From assembly GCA_018382295.1 (NCBI GenBank), contig JAGZQF010000011.1, positions 1 to 64,000 on the forward strand: a DNA stretch of 64,000 nt, read 5' to 3'. Under the pieces are notes generated by a model. The model was not told the DNA's origin. It did not search any database and was given only the letters and a program-made list of their open reading frames with translations. The translations under genes were made by a program, and so were the position numbers. The DNA is from Collinsella sp. GTDB taxonomy: Bacteria > Actinomycetota > Coriobacteriia > Coriobacteriales > Coriobacteriaceae. This document shows, one piece after another, positions 1 through 8,475 of this stretch (the stretch's first letter is position 1; every line of letters starts with the position of its first letter).

Positions 1-140
1 ATTCAGCATCAGGGTAGCGCTGCGACGCGGAAATCGCGCGCCGTTGCCGCGCCCCGCAGTGCCCGCTTCCCCCGAGAACAATTATCAGTGCAGGTAGATA
101 GCTTGTTACAAAACTGCCTGGTCGCCAAAGTTCCAAAAGC
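1..140. other. window edge, no recognised gene
   Basis: This leading stretch lies downstream of the reverse-strand pdxR gene. I see no open frame with a ribosome binding site, no RNA gene and no clear terminator in it. It may hold the end of something lying outside the window. Confidence 0.3.
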
Positions 141-1580
141 CTACTCACTTAGGTTGCAGAGTGCTCCCATTAGCTGCGATTCCAAGGTATTTAGCGCTTT
201 TGAACTCAAATCGTCATACTGAACAAGAATTTGACTTGAGTTTTCAGGGACAAATGCGCCATCGGCACACCAATAACAGTCACTGATATCGACAAAAGGG
301 ATACTCGAGCGCGTGAGGGCCCGCACAAAAGAGCTTCCGCCCGCTCCGCGCTCCGCAACCACGGTGCAGTAAAGGCCCGCGTCTGCATGTTCGATCGAGA
401 CCTCCCCTGCCGGAAACGCTTTCCGCACAAGCGACGTCAGGCCATCACGCGCCTCGCGAGCACGAACGCGCACGCGGTTCACATGTCGCTCGTAATCACC
501 CGATTCCAGCAAACGCGCCAAAGCGACCTGGTCAACAGAGCTCACCGACGAGGCGTAGAAACCAAGGTTGCGCCTAAACCGCTCCATTAGCTCATCGGGC
601 AACACCATATACGCCAAACGCAACGCCGATGAAAGGCTCTTCGAAAACGTGTTGGTGTAGATAACCGACTGGGCGGCATCGATCGACGCGAGCGCGGGAA
701 TCGGCTTGCCGGCAAGGCGAAACTCACAATCAAAGTCATCTTCGATGAGATACCGACCTGGTCGCTCGGCGGCCCAGCTCAGTAGCGCATAGCGACGCGC
801 AATACTCGTCACAAGGCCGGTCGGATACTGATGAGACGGCATCAAGTGAAGGACATCGGTCCCGCTTTTCTGCAGAGTGCTCAAGTCCACGCCCTCATCA
901 TCCAACGGGATATGTCGTACTTGGCAGCCCATAGCCTGATAGATACGCGTCAGACGCAAATAGCCCGGGTCCTCAACGGCATACACCTTGTCGGCTCCAA
1001 GCAACTGAACCAACATGGTATCGAGCAGCTGGGCGCCTGCACCGATAACAATGTTGTTGGGGTCGACATTCATGCCCCTTGTCCCACGCAGATGGTGAGC
1101 AATTGCGCGTCGCAGCCGAGCGGTGCCCTGCGCCGGTGCGGGCGAAAAGATTTCGCGCTCATCTTCGGATGCCAGCGTCGCCCGTAGTGCGCTTTGCCAA
1201 AGCCGCGCCGCCTCCAAAGCGGAAGGAGAAAGTGCATCGAACAGCTCGACCTGTCCGTTGACATCATGCGCGCTGAGGCCCACAGAGACGGTATCTCGGT
1301 CGATGCCCTGCGAAGCCAAAGGCAAAACCGGTGCATCCGGAAGCTTGCAAGCGTAGTAGCCACGACGCGGCATTGAGCAAATATAGCCCTCGGCAAGTAA
1401 CTGGCTATATGCATTCTCGATGGTAATGACACTGATTCCCAGATGACTGGCAAAGGCGCGCTTAGACGGAAGATGCTCCCCCGCCACAATACGTCCAGCA
1501 ACAATATCATCTCGAATTTGCTGGTAAACATACTCATAAAGCGATGCTTCGCCGCGTTTTTCCAAATTGTAGTCAAGCAT
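141..1580 (-). CDS. pdxR: MocR-family regulator PdxR (GntR HTH fused to aminotransferase-like domain)
   Basis: Predicted PLP-responsive transcription regulator of vitamin B6 synthesis. The N-terminal 75 residues form a GntR winged helix (LPSKRAFASHLGIS, then an ENAYSQLLAEGY recognition region). The rest is a fold-type I aminotransferase-like domain with the PLP-lysine motif TNTFSKSLSS. The length of 479 aa fits MocR proteins. I chose the ATG at 1580 because AGGTGG lies 7 nt upstream; the longer frame to 1613 has no such site. It is divergent from pdxS, 145 bp away, which is the classic pdxR-pdxST arrangement. PdxR usually activates pdxST and represses itself; that role is inferred from family and position. 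Confidence 0.9.
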   Translation of the reverse strand: MLDYNLEKRGEASLYEYVYQQIRDDIVAGRIVAGEHLPSKRAFASHLGISVITIENAYSQLLAEGYICSMPRRGYYACKLPDAPVLPLASQGIDRDTVSVGLSAHDVNGQVELFDALSPSALEAARLWQSALRATLASEDEREIFSPAPAQGTARLRRAIAHHLRGTRGMNVDPNNIVIGAGAQLLDTMLVQLLGADKVYAVEDPGYLRLTRIYQAMGCQVRHIPLDDEGVDLSTLQKSGTDVLHLMPSHQYPTGLVTSIARRYALLSWAAERPGRYLIEDDFDCEFRLAGKPIPALASIDAAQSVIYTNTFSKSLSSALRLAYMVLPDELMERFRRNLGFYASSVSSVDQVALARLLESGDYERHVNRVRVRAREARDGLTSLVRKAFPAGEVSIEHADAGLYCTVVAERGAGGSSFVRALTRSSIPFVDISDCYWCADGAFVPENSSQILVQYDDLSSKALNTLESQLMGALCNLSE

Positions 1581-1591
1581 GAGTTTGCCAC

Positions 1592-1635
1592 CTGACCTTA
1601 TCGAGCTGTTCAATCTGGTATTAGGCTGACCTTAT
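1592..1635. promoter_or_regulatory. direct repeats in the pdxR-pdxS intergenic region, candidate PdxR operator
   Basis: CTGACCTTAT occurs at 1592-1601 and again at 1626-1635, 34 bp apart on the same strand. MocR regulators commonly bind direct repeats. The first repeat lies just upstream of the pdxR start, where binding could block pdxR transcription. The operator role is inferred. Confidence 0.55.
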
Positions 1636-1725
1636 TATTATCTCGAAAACTGAGTATTTTGCCATACCCAGCTCCCCGATAGGATGTTCCGTCAAGCAAT
1701 GCACATGCCAACCAAGGGAGCAACC

Positions 1726-2616
1726 ATGGCAGAACAGACCAGCAAGGCCGATCGCGTCAAACTCAATCGCGAACTCGCGCAGATGCTCAAGGGCGGCGTC
1801 ATCATGGACGTCACCACGCCCGAGCAGGCACGCATCGCCGAGGAGGCAGGCGCCTGCGCCGTCATGGCACTCGAGCGCATCCCGGCCGACATCCGTGCCG
1901 CAGGCGGCGTCTCGCGCATGAGCGACCCCAAGATGATCAAGGGCATCCAAGAGGCCGTCTCCATCCCTGTTATGGCCAAGTGCCGCATCGGTCACATTGT
2001 CGAGGCGCAGGTCCTGCAGGCTATCGAGATCGATTACATCGACGAGTCCGAGGTTCTCTCCCCTGCCGATGACGTCTATCACATCGACAAGACCCAGTTT
2101 GACGTGCCATTTGTCTGCGGCGCCCGCGATCTGGGCGAGGCGCTGCGCCGTGTTGCCGAGGGCGCCACTATGATTCGCACCAAGGGTGAGCCGGGTACGG
2201 GCGACGTCGTTCAGGCCGTGCGTCACATGCGCAAGATCCAAAAGCAGATCCGCGACGTTGTTGCCCTGCGCGACGACGAGCTCTTTGAGGCAGCCAAGCA
2301 ACTGCAGGTTCCGGTCGAGCTGGTACGCGAGGTCCATGCCACGGGCAAGCTTCCCGTCGTGAACTTTGCCGCCGGCGGCGTAGCGACCCCGGCCGATGCC
2401 GCGCTGATGATGCAGCTGGGTGCCGAGGGCGTCTTTGTCGGCTCGGGCATCTTTAAGAGCGGCGACCCCGCCAAGCGCGCCGCTGCCATCGTCAAGGCCG
2501 TGGCAAACTTCACCGATGCCAGGCTCATCGCCGAGCTTTCGGAGGACCTGGGCGAGGCCATGGTGGGCATTAACGCCGACGAAATCGAGATTATCATGGA
2601 AGAGCGCGGGCGCTAG
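1726..2616 (+). CDS. pdxS: pyridoxal 5'-phosphate synthase, lyase subunit PdxS
   Basis: PdxS condenses ribose 5-phosphate, glyceraldehyde 3-phosphate and PdxT-derived ammonia into pyridoxal 5'-phosphate. The 296-aa product has the whole family sequence: GGVIMDVTTPEQARIAE, then VMALERIPADIR, CRIGHIVEAQ, FVCGARDLGEALRR and the phosphate-binding VGSGIFKS. The start is the ATG at 1726 behind AAGGGAG; an in-frame ATG at 1684 lacks a ribosome site. pdxT follows after 20 bp, so the two subunits of the complex are co-transcribed. Confidence 0.97.
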   Translation: MAEQTSKADRVKLNRELAQMLKGGVIMDVTTPEQARIAEEAGACAVMALERIPADIRAAGGVSRMSDPKMIKGIQEAVSIPVMAKCRIGHIVEAQVLQAIEIDYIDESEVLSPADDVYHIDKTQFDVPFVCGARDLGEALRRVAEGATMIRTKGEPGTGDVVQAVRHMRKIQKQIRDVVALRDDELFEAAKQLQVPVELVREVHATGKLPVVNFAAGGVATPADAALMMQLGAEGVFVGSGIFKSGDPAKRAAAIVKAVANFTDARLIAELSEDLGEAMVGINADEIEIIMEERGR

Positions 2617-2636
2617 TCCAGCAGAAAGGATCGCAC

Positions 2637-3224
2637 ATGAGCGATTATGCAGACCAAACGGTTGCCGTGCTGGCGGTCCAAGGCGCTTTTGCCGAGCACG
2701 AGGCAAGACTATTCGAGCTTGGCGCACACTGTATTGAGCTGAGGCAGGCGGCTGATTTGAAGCAGGACTTTGACCGTCTGGTACTTCCCGGCGGCGAGTC
2801 TACCGTTCAAGGGAAGCTGCTTGATGAGTTGGGCATGCTCGAGGAGCTTCGTGCCCGTATCGCTGAAGGTATGCCCGTCCTGGGCACCTGCGCCGGCCTG
2901 ATTCTACTGGCTCACGACCTTGCCGCCCATGACGATAAGGGCACGCCGCGTCTGGAAACCATGGATGTACTTGTCGAGCGCAATGCCTACGGCAGGCAGC
3001 TCGGCAGCTTTCGAACCAAGGGGCAAATAGCCGGCATCGACGGTGAAGTGCCGCTGACGTTTATCCGCGCGCCCCGCATCGTCGAGGTCCACGGCGACGC
3101 CAAGGCCTTAGCGAAAGTCGACGGTCGTATTGTCGCCGCCCGTCAGGGCAACCAGCTCGGCGTAACCTTCCACCCCGAGCTCGACGACGATACCCGCCTC
3201 CACGAACTGTTCCTACAAATGTAG
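2637..3224 (+). CDS. pdxT: pyridoxal 5'-phosphate synthase, glutaminase subunit PdxT
   Basis: Class I glutamine amidotransferase that releases ammonia from glutamine and channels it to PdxS. The 195-aa protein carries the PdxT signatures: AVQGAFAEHEARL at the N terminus, LPGGEST, the nucleophile cysteine in GTCAGLILLA and the catalytic His-Glu pair in FHPEL. An AGAAAGGA ribosome site precedes the ATG. It completes the PLP synthase operon. Confidence 0.96.
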   Translation: MSDYADQTVAVLAVQGAFAEHEARLFELGAHCIELRQAADLKQDFDRLVLPGGESTVQGKLLDELGMLEELRARIAEGMPVLGTCAGLILLAHDLAAHDDKGTPRLETMDVLVERNAYGRQLGSFRTKGQIAGIDGEVPLTFIRAPRIVEVHGDAKALAKVDGRIVAARQGNQLGVTFHPELDDDTRLHELFLQM

Positions 3225-3248
3225 GCATCGAAATCAACAAACGAAACG

Positions 3249-3310
3249 AGAGTGGATGATCTCCCACTTTGAGCTTGAATGCAGGCTCAAACCGGGAGAT
3301 CATCCACTCT
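3249..3310 (+). terminator. long inverted repeat after pdxT
   Basis: Two 26-27 nt arms (3249-3274 and 3284-3310) pair with only a two-base internal mismatch around a 9-nt loop. It lies 24 bp after the pdxT stop and could end the operon, but no long T-run follows. It may instead be another palindromic repeat. Confidence 0.5.
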
Positions 3311-3318
3311 TGTTCTAT

Positions 3319-3349
3319 GTAGTCGTTTAAGAACGTCCCCAATGACTAC
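3319..3349. repeat. REP-like palindrome, AAGAACGTCCCC type
   Basis: GTAGTC and GACTAC ends bracket a TTTAAGAACGTCCCCAAT core. The same unit occurs twice in inverted orientation at 49775-49832. A second, weaker unit with CTGCC/CTGCCG ends and a GGAACGTCCC core lies at 3365-3398. Confidence 0.6.
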
Positions 3350-3440
3350 AAGGAGTGTCCCAAGCTGCCGGCAGAAAAGGAACGTCCCTAACTGCCGCAT
3401 CCGGAGCAAGACAACGCCGCAGGCAGAGGACGGACAGCGA

Positions 3441-3580
3441 GCGGGTCGCATTTGAGGCAAGGTGACGTGAAACGAAAGGGCGCTGACCTTCTGGTCGCGC
3501 CCTTGAAGTTGAACGTCAGATTGTCCAAATGCGGCCCGCGCAGCGTCGGCCCGTTACGGCGTTTGGTAAAACGCCGTAAC
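3441..3580 (+). ncRNA. structured repeat element, copy A
   Basis: First of three related copies. P1 pairs 3441-3453 with 3527-3539. P2 pairs TGACGT (3463-3468) with ACGTCA (3513-3518). P3 is the hairpin 3477-3503 with a TTCT loop. P4 is a 12-bp terminal hairpin (3553-3564 with 3569-3580). A GCAGCGTC segment between P1 and P4 (3540-3547) is invariant in all copies. The last base of P4 is the first base of the reverse-strand stop codon of the RGG-tailed gene. Whether it acts as RNA or DNA is unknown. Confidence 0.6.
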
Positions 3581-4491
3581 TAAAAACGGTTACCGCGGAA
3601 GCCGCCGCCGTTGCGGCCGCCGCGGTCGCCACCGCGACCGCCGCGGTCGTTACCACGGTTACCGCCGAAGCCACCACGGTTGCCGCCGCGATCGCCATAG
3701 CCACCACGGTTGCCGCCAAAGCCGCCGCGACCGCCACGGTCGCCGCCACGGTCACCAAAGCCGCCACGGCCGCCGCGATCGCCACCGCGACCGCCACGGT
3801 CACCGCCACGGCCGCCGCGATCGCCAAAGCCGCCGCGACCGCCACGGTCGCCGCCACGGCCGCCACGGTCGTCACGGCCGCCGCGAGGACCGCGGTCCTC
3901 GTCCAGGCCCATGGCGACGAGCGGAGCGATAACCTTATCGAGAGCGGCCATCAGCTCGGTGGCCTCCTCATAAGAAAGCTCGGGCAGGAGCTTCTCCTTC
4001 TTGTTGGCAAGCTCGACCAGGCCCTCAGCGGCATCCTCGGCGGCGAAGACAACAATCTTGCGCATATCGCCCTCGGCGTCGTCGATGCGGCCGACCAGAT
4101 CGGCAGCCTCGGCCTCGGCCATCAGGCCATCGAGCTCACGGAGGCGCATGCCCAGCAGGTCGGACATTTCCTTCTGCTCCATCTTGGGCTTGAGGTCAAG
4201 AAGCTTGATGGCGCGTTCGATGTTCGCCATGCGCTCGGCCTTGGCCTCCTCCTCCTTGGAAATAGCAAAGCGACGGCTACGCAGCAGGCGGGCGGCCTTC
4301 TGCATCTTGTCCATCAGCTCTTCGTCATCGTAATCAACGGCGGCCTCGACAACCTCGGCCTCCTCCTCGGCGGAAACCTCGTCAGCAGCCTCAACCTCGG
4401 CAGCTTCGGTCTCCACGGTCTCGACTGCCTCAACCTCGGCAGCCATGGTCTCGTTCTCGGTCTCGTTCATGATCTCTTCGTTCTCGGACAT
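3580..4491 (-). CDS. acidic winged-helix (MarR-like) protein with C-terminal RGG repeats
   Basis: A 303-aa protein in three parts. Residues 1-55 are strongly acidic (Glu/Ala-rich). Residues 60-190 contain a helical segment and a MarR-like winged helix (MEQKEMSDLLGMRLRELDG recognition part, then a DDAEGDMRKIV wing). Residues 200-303 are about 18 RGG/RGGF/DRGG repeats ending in a basic tail. RGG boxes bind RNA or G-rich nucleic acid and are typical of cold-shock and helicase tails in bacteria. AAGGAG precedes the ATG. The exact function is unknown; a nucleic-acid-binding regulator or RNA chaperone is the best guess. Its codons for the tail form a GC-rich DNA repeat at 3590-3890. Confidence 0.75.
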   Translation of the reverse strand: MSENEEIMNETENETMAAEVEAVETVETEAAEVEAADEVSAEEEAEVVEAAVDYDDEELMDKMQKAARLLRSRRFAISKEEEAKAERMANIERAIKLLDLKPKMEQKEMSDLLGMRLRELDGLMAEAEAADLVGRIDDAEGDMRKIVVFAAEDAAEGLVELANKKEKLLPELSYEEATELMAALDKVIAPLVAMGLDEDRGPRGGRDDRGGRGGDRGGRGGFGDRGGRGGDRGGRGGDRGGRGGFGDRGGDRGGRGGFGGNRGGYGDRGGNRGGFGGNRGNDRGGRGGDRGGRNGGGFRGNRF

Positions 4492-4643
4492 GAGACTCCT
4501 TCTTAGCCCTCTCGGGCATCATCGCCCCATTCGCGGGGCCCGTCGCGCACTCTTTGCGCTTTAAACATTCATGCCTCTCGGCAAAACGTCCATTAGTTTA
4601 TGGTGTTGCCATCCAATCTAGCTGCAGAATCTATGTGCACACA

Positions 4644-6059
4644 TTAATGCGACATGTGCGACTCGCGACGAGCGTACACCAGCGACGTCGCGAACCCGAC
4701 CACGGCAATCACAGCCGCCACACGCACGGCAGTTGCAAATCCAATCGCCTGGGCAACGTCGGTCGCAGCGCCAGCCGCGCCGGCAGTCGCCGCAGAACTC
4801 GAGAGCAGACCGATAAACAGCGATGGGCCAAACGATGCGGCAATCATGTTCCACGTGTTAAGCAATGCCGTTCCGTGGGGATGCTCAGCGGCAGGCAGCG
4901 TCTCCAAGCCGGCCGTTTGCGAGGGGCTCAGCACCAAACCGACTCCGGCATACACCACAACGGTCAGCGCCACGACGACGCCGATGTTCATACTTGCCGC
5001 CGTCATCGAGATGGCAGTCTGCCCCACGGCAATCAGGGCAAAGCCGACCGGCAGCAGAGGCCATGCGCCACGGGCGTCCATCACGCGTCCGCCCACAATC
5101 GAGGTCACGGCGTTGCAGGCAATCGCCGGCAAAATGAGCAAGCCCGCAATAAGTGCGGTCATGCCGTATGCGCCCTCAAAATAGAGCGGCAACAAAACGC
5201 TCATCGAGAACGTCGTCATCATCGACACCACCACAAGCAGGCACGCGGGCCAAAAACGAACGCTCGCCATGGGACGCACGTTAAGCACCGGATGCTCGAG
5301 CTTGAGCTGACGGGCCGCAAACAGGCCGAGCAGCACAATGGCGGCGAAAAGCGCCACGATGCCGGCAATCGGATTGGTCGAGAACTCGCCTACGGAATAC
5401 ACGAATGCCGTAATGCCGGCGGCGAGCAAAACAACCGACAGAATATCAAGCGTGGTGCTCGAGCGCTCTCCGACATTCTGAACAAGCTTAACGCCCGCCG
5501 CAGCGACCACAATGCCGCCCACCAGCGGCACTACGAACACCGCCCTCCAGCCGAACAACGTGCACATAAGACCGCTGATTACGGGTCCAAACGCCGGCCC
5601 TAGCGTAATGCAGGCACCGCCCAGGCTAAGATACAGACCGAGCTTCTCGCGCGGGGCGCAAGACAGCACCACGTTCATCATGAGCGGGAACAAGATGCCC
5701 GATCCCGCAGCCTGCAAAATACGACTTGGTAGCAAAACGCTAAACGACGGAGCGATCAGACACAGGACTTCGCCGGCGACCATACATCCGCATGCGAAAA
5801 ACAACAGCCTGCGCGTCGAGAAACGGCCGGACAGGAAGGCCATGATGGCCGTAAAGATCGACGTCACGATCATGTAGCCCGAAACGAGCCACTGCGCCGT
5901 GGTGGCACTCACCGAAAAGGCTGCCATAATGTCGTGCAACGCCACGTTAATGATGTTCTCGTTAAACGCGGCAACAAAGGCTGCAATATACATAACGACG
6001 AGAAGTGCCGCAGTGGCCGATGGCGTTGCTTGAACTTGTTGCTGAGATTTGCTCCCCAT
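4644..6059 (-). CDS. MFS drug-efflux transporter (EmrB/QacA-like)
   Basis: A 471-aa integral membrane protein of the drug:proton antiporter class of the major facilitator superfamily. It starts with MGSKSQQQ and then a first helix ALLVVMYIAAFVAAFNENI, and has about 12-14 hydrophobic segments. The family loop motifs appear as FLSGRFSTRRLL and the GPAFGPVISGL motif-C region. I chose the ATG at 6059, which has AGGAAGG close upstream; the frame to 6179 adds an unlikely charged leader. The substrate cannot be read from the sequence. Confidence 0.85.
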   Translation of the reverse strand: MGSKSQQQVQATPSATAALLVVMYIAAFVAAFNENIINVALHDIMAAFSVSATTAQWLVSGYMIVTSIFTAIMAFLSGRFSTRRLLFFACGCMVAGEVLCLIAPSFSVLLPSRILQAAGSGILFPLMMNVVLSCAPREKLGLYLSLGGACITLGPAFGPVISGLMCTLFGWRAVFVVPLVGGIVVAAAGVKLVQNVGERSSTTLDILSVVLLAAGITAFVYSVGEFSTNPIAGIVALFAAIVLLGLFAARQLKLEHPVLNVRPMASVRFWPACLLVVVSMMTTFSMSVLLPLYFEGAYGMTALIAGLLILPAIACNAVTSIVGGRVMDARGAWPLLPVGFALIAVGQTAISMTAASMNIGVVVALTVVVYAGVGLVLSPSQTAGLETLPAAEHPHGTALLNTWNMIAASFGPSLFIGLLSSSAATAGAAGAATDVAQAIGFATAVRVAAVIAVVGFATSLVYARRESHMSH

Positions 6060-6263
6060 GCATTTCCTTCCTCTTGGAACGACAATCGCATCGCCCCAGA
6101 GGAACGGTCCAGGGCGAAAATGAGCCCTAGACTTACGCCAGACGCCGTACACGACGAATCTGACAACATGGTCCAACATCGAAAGATTGTAACGCGGACG
6201 CGCAGCTTTCCTTCCGCGCTATTATTAAAAGTCCACGAAAGCATAAGACATGAGGAGCCCGCC

Positions 6264-6674
6264 ATGATTAAGCCCATCATGAAATCCGAGTTCTTTTTGC
6301 GCCTGCCTTCCGAAGACGCGGGGCCCGACGATGCCGCGACCGGGCAGGACCTCCTGGATACGCTCCACGAGCATGAGCACGAGTGCGTGGGCCTCGCCGC
6401 CAACATGATCGGCGTGCGCAAGCGCATCATCTGCGTAAAGGACGGCAGCAAATCGCTGCTCATGTACAACCCGCAAATTCTTGAGCAGGTCAACGCCTAC
6501 CAGACGAGCGAAGGGTGCCTCTCGTTGGCCGGCGAGCGTCCCTGTACCCGCTATCGCCGCATCAAGGTTGAGTATTTGGACGAGAACTTCGTCCACCGCA
6601 TCAAGAACTTCTCGGGCTACACCGCCGAGATCATCCAGCACGAAATCGACCACTGCAACGGGATTGTTATATAG
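6264..6674 (+). CDS. def: short peptide deformylase
   Basis: Predicted Fe/Zn hydrolase that removes the formyl group from the initiator methionine. The 136-aa protein has motif 1 GLAANMIG, motif 2 EGCLSL (metal ligand Cys85) and motif 3 QHEIDH (His126, Glu127, His130). The usual Gln of motif 1 (AAxQ) is Met48 here, a pattern I associate with short anaerobe deformylases. The start at 6264 has GAGGAG upstream; the longer open frame back to 5934 overlaps the MFS gene and is not used. It is divergent from that gene. Its stop lies at the edge of structured element copy B. Confidence 0.85.
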   Translation: MIKPIMKSEFFLRLPSEDAGPDDAATGQDLLDTLHEHEHECVGLAANMIGVRKRIICVKDGSKSLLMYNPQILEQVNAYQTSEGCLSLAGERPCTRYRRIKVEYLDENFVHRIKNFSGYTAEIIQHEIDHCNGIVI

Positions 6675-6812
6675 TTCCGCCGTTCTACCGAACGGCGGAC
6701 CACTTGACGCTGCGCGAGCCGCATTCACGCCAATCTGACGTTCAATTTCGAGGGCGCGACCAGAAGGTCAGCGCCCTCTCATTTCACGTCACCTTGGCGC
6801 AAATGCGGCTCG
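6674..6812 (-). ncRNA. structured repeat element, copy B
   Basis: Reverse-strand copy. P1 pairs 6795-6812 with 6715-6732; P2 pairs ACGTCA/TGACGT at 6786-6791 and 6736-6741; P3 is a hairpin with the same GACC-TTCT-GGTC tip as copy A; P4 pairs 6690-6700 with 6674-6685. The bases of P1 and P4 differ from copy A but still pair. It covers the convergent gap between def and the aminotransferase, and the last codons and TGA stop of the aminotransferase lie inside it. Confidence 0.6.
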
Positions 6813-8312
6813 CTCGAAGTCGGCGAGGTCTTCGAGGGACTCTTTGAGCACTTCCATGCGCGGCAGGTACACGATACGGAAGTGGTCGGGCTCGGCCCAG
6901 TTAAAGCCGCCGCCGCGCGTGATCAGGATCTTCTTCTCGTGCAGCAGGTCGAGGGCGAACTGCTCGTCATCGGTGATGTTGAACTTTTTAACATCCATCT
7001 TGGGGAAGATATAGAACGCCGCGCGCGGCTTGACCACCGAGATGCCGTCGATCTTGTTGAGCGCCTCATACACAAAGTTGCGCTGCTCGTAGACACGACC
7101 GCCCGGGCGGATATAGTCGTTAACCGACTGATGGCCGCCAAGCGCCGTCTGGACGATCGACTGAGCCGGCACGTTGGAGCACAGGCGCATGTTGGAGAGC
7201 ATGTTGATGCCCATGATGAAGTCGCTCATGCAGCGCTGGTTGCCCGAAAGCACCATCCAGCCAATACGATAGCCCGCAATCATGTGCGACTTGGAAAGGC
7301 CGCTAAAGGTGACGCAGGGCAGGTCGGGAGCGAGCGAGGCAATCGAGACGTGCTCGTAGCCGTCCATGCACAGGCGGTCGTAGATCTCATCGGCAAAGAT
7401 CATGAGCTGATGCCTGCGTGCAACCTCGACGATGCCCTCGAGCACCTCGCGCGGATAGACGGAGCCCGTGGGGTTGTTGGGGTTGATGATGACGAGGGCC
7501 TTGGTCGCGCTCGTGATCTTGGACTCCATATCCTCCAGGTCGGGATACCAATCGGCCTGCTCGTCGCACAGATAGTGCACAGGATGGCCGCCGGCAAGGG
7601 TCGCGCACGCCGTCCAGAGCGGATAGTCGGGGCTGGGGATCAGAATCTCGTCGCCATTGTCGAGCAGCGCGTTCATCGAAAGCTGAATAAGTTCGGACAC
7701 GCCGTTGCCCGTGTAGATGTGCTCCATCTGAACATTGGGCAGGCCCTTGATCTGCGAGTACTGCATAATCGCCTTGCGCGCAGAGAACAGGCCGCGCGAG
7801 TTGGAATAGCCTTCGCAGTCGGGCAGCTGCTGGCGCATGTCCTTGATGACCTCGTCGGGCGTGCGGAAACCGAAGGGCGCCGGATTGCCGATATTGAGCT
7901 TGAGGATGCGCTCACCCTCGTCCTCCATACGGGCAGCCTCGTCGACGACGGGACCGCGCACGTCATACAGGACGTTATCGAGCTTGGTGGATTTAGAAAA
8001 AGTACGCATGGTGGCGCTCCTTGGAATTTGAGCTGAGGGACTAGGTTCGGATTTGGCAACTTTACGGGACGGAGGGGTCTCACCTTGGTCGGCGTCACCG
8101 GCAAGCAGCCAGGTAACATCGACCTCCAAAATGCGGGCGAGCAGCTCTGCCACATCGCGCCGCGGAATCGTCTTGCCGCTCACATATTGGCTCATCTGAC
8201 TCTTGCCGAGTTTTTTGCCGAGCATCTCCGATGCGCGGATTACGTCCGACTGGCGAACGTCGCGATCGGACATAGCCTGTCGCAGACGATCGCTAAACGT
8301 CTCTTGGGCCAC
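6789..8312 (-). CDS. XRE-type HTH fused to class I/II aminotransferase (alanine aminotransferase-like)
   Basis: A 507-aa two-domain protein. Residues 1-70 are an XRE/Cro helix-turn-helix (FSDRLRQAMSDRDVRQSDVIR through MSQYVSGKTIPRRDVAELLA). From about residue 95 it is a full AlaA-like PLP aminotransferase: LNIGNPAPFGF, NPNNPTGSVYP, the PLP-lysine motif SGLSKSHMIAGYRIGW and ITRGGGFNW. Start: GTG at 8312, 5 nt after AAGGAGG, rather than the GTG at 8351. Four GTTCAATT half-sites upstream suggest self-regulation. The enzyme part probably interconverts pyruvate and alanine with glutamate; the fusion suggests metabolite-sensing control. Both roles are inferred. Confidence 0.88.
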   Translation of the reverse strand: MAQETFSDRLRQAMSDRDVRQSDVIRASEMLGKKLGKSQMSQYVSGKTIPRRDVAELLARILEVDVTWLLAGDADQGETPPSRKVAKSEPSPSAQIPRSATMRTFSKSTKLDNVLYDVRGPVVDEAARMEDEGERILKLNIGNPAPFGFRTPDEVIKDMRQQLPDCEGYSNSRGLFSARKAIMQYSQIKGLPNVQMEHIYTGNGVSELIQLSMNALLDNGDEILIPSPDYPLWTACATLAGGHPVHYLCDEQADWYPDLEDMESKITSATKALVIINPNNPTGSVYPREVLEGIVEVARRHQLMIFADEIYDRLCMDGYEHVSIASLAPDLPCVTFSGLSKSHMIAGYRIGWMVLSGNQRCMSDFIMGINMLSNMRLCSNVPAQSIVQTALGGHQSVNDYIRPGGRVYEQRNFVYEALNKIDGISVVKPRAAFYIFPKMDVKKFNITDDEQFALDLLHEKKILITRGGGFNWAEPDHFRIVYLPRMEVLKESLEDLADFERAAFAPR

Positions 8313-8333
8313 TAGAACCTCCTTGCTGGCAAA

Positions 8334-8414
8334 GTTCAATTTATACAACACGAATTGAACCTGAGTTCAATTTAGGCAGCAGTATAACGCCGTGCTATTT
8401 CGAAAAGTTCAATT
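8334..8414. promoter_or_regulatory. cluster of GTTCAATT half-sites, candidate operator of the HTH-aminotransferase
   Basis: GTTCAATT occurs at 8334-8341, 8365-8372 and 8407-8414, and its complement AATTGAAC at 8353-8360. The middle pair forms a palindrome with a 4-nt spacer. They lie immediately upstream of the ribosome site of the XRE-fusion gene, where an autoregulator would bind. Confidence 0.55.
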
Positions 8415-8475
8415 TCAAAAATAAAATGAGCAAGACCTCGAGATTTATCCCAAGGCGATAACGACGTGCACGCAT

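Larger units (their letters stand above)
3225..3440. other. intergenic region filled with palindromes
   Basis: The gap after pdxT contains no open frame with a ribosome site. It holds a long hairpin (3249-3310) and two REP-like units (3319-3349 and 3365-3398), and then runs into the structured element that starts at 3441. Confidence 0.6.

Noticed and set aside
3590..3890. Dense GC-rich repeat that could look like a CRISPR or satellite array
   Set aside because: It is the coding sequence of the RGG repeats; units are short, in frame and without spacers.
5934..6263. Long N-terminal extension of the deformylase frame
   Set aside because: It overlaps the divergent MFS gene and lacks a ribosome site; the ATG at 6264 has GAGGAG and gives a family-length protein.
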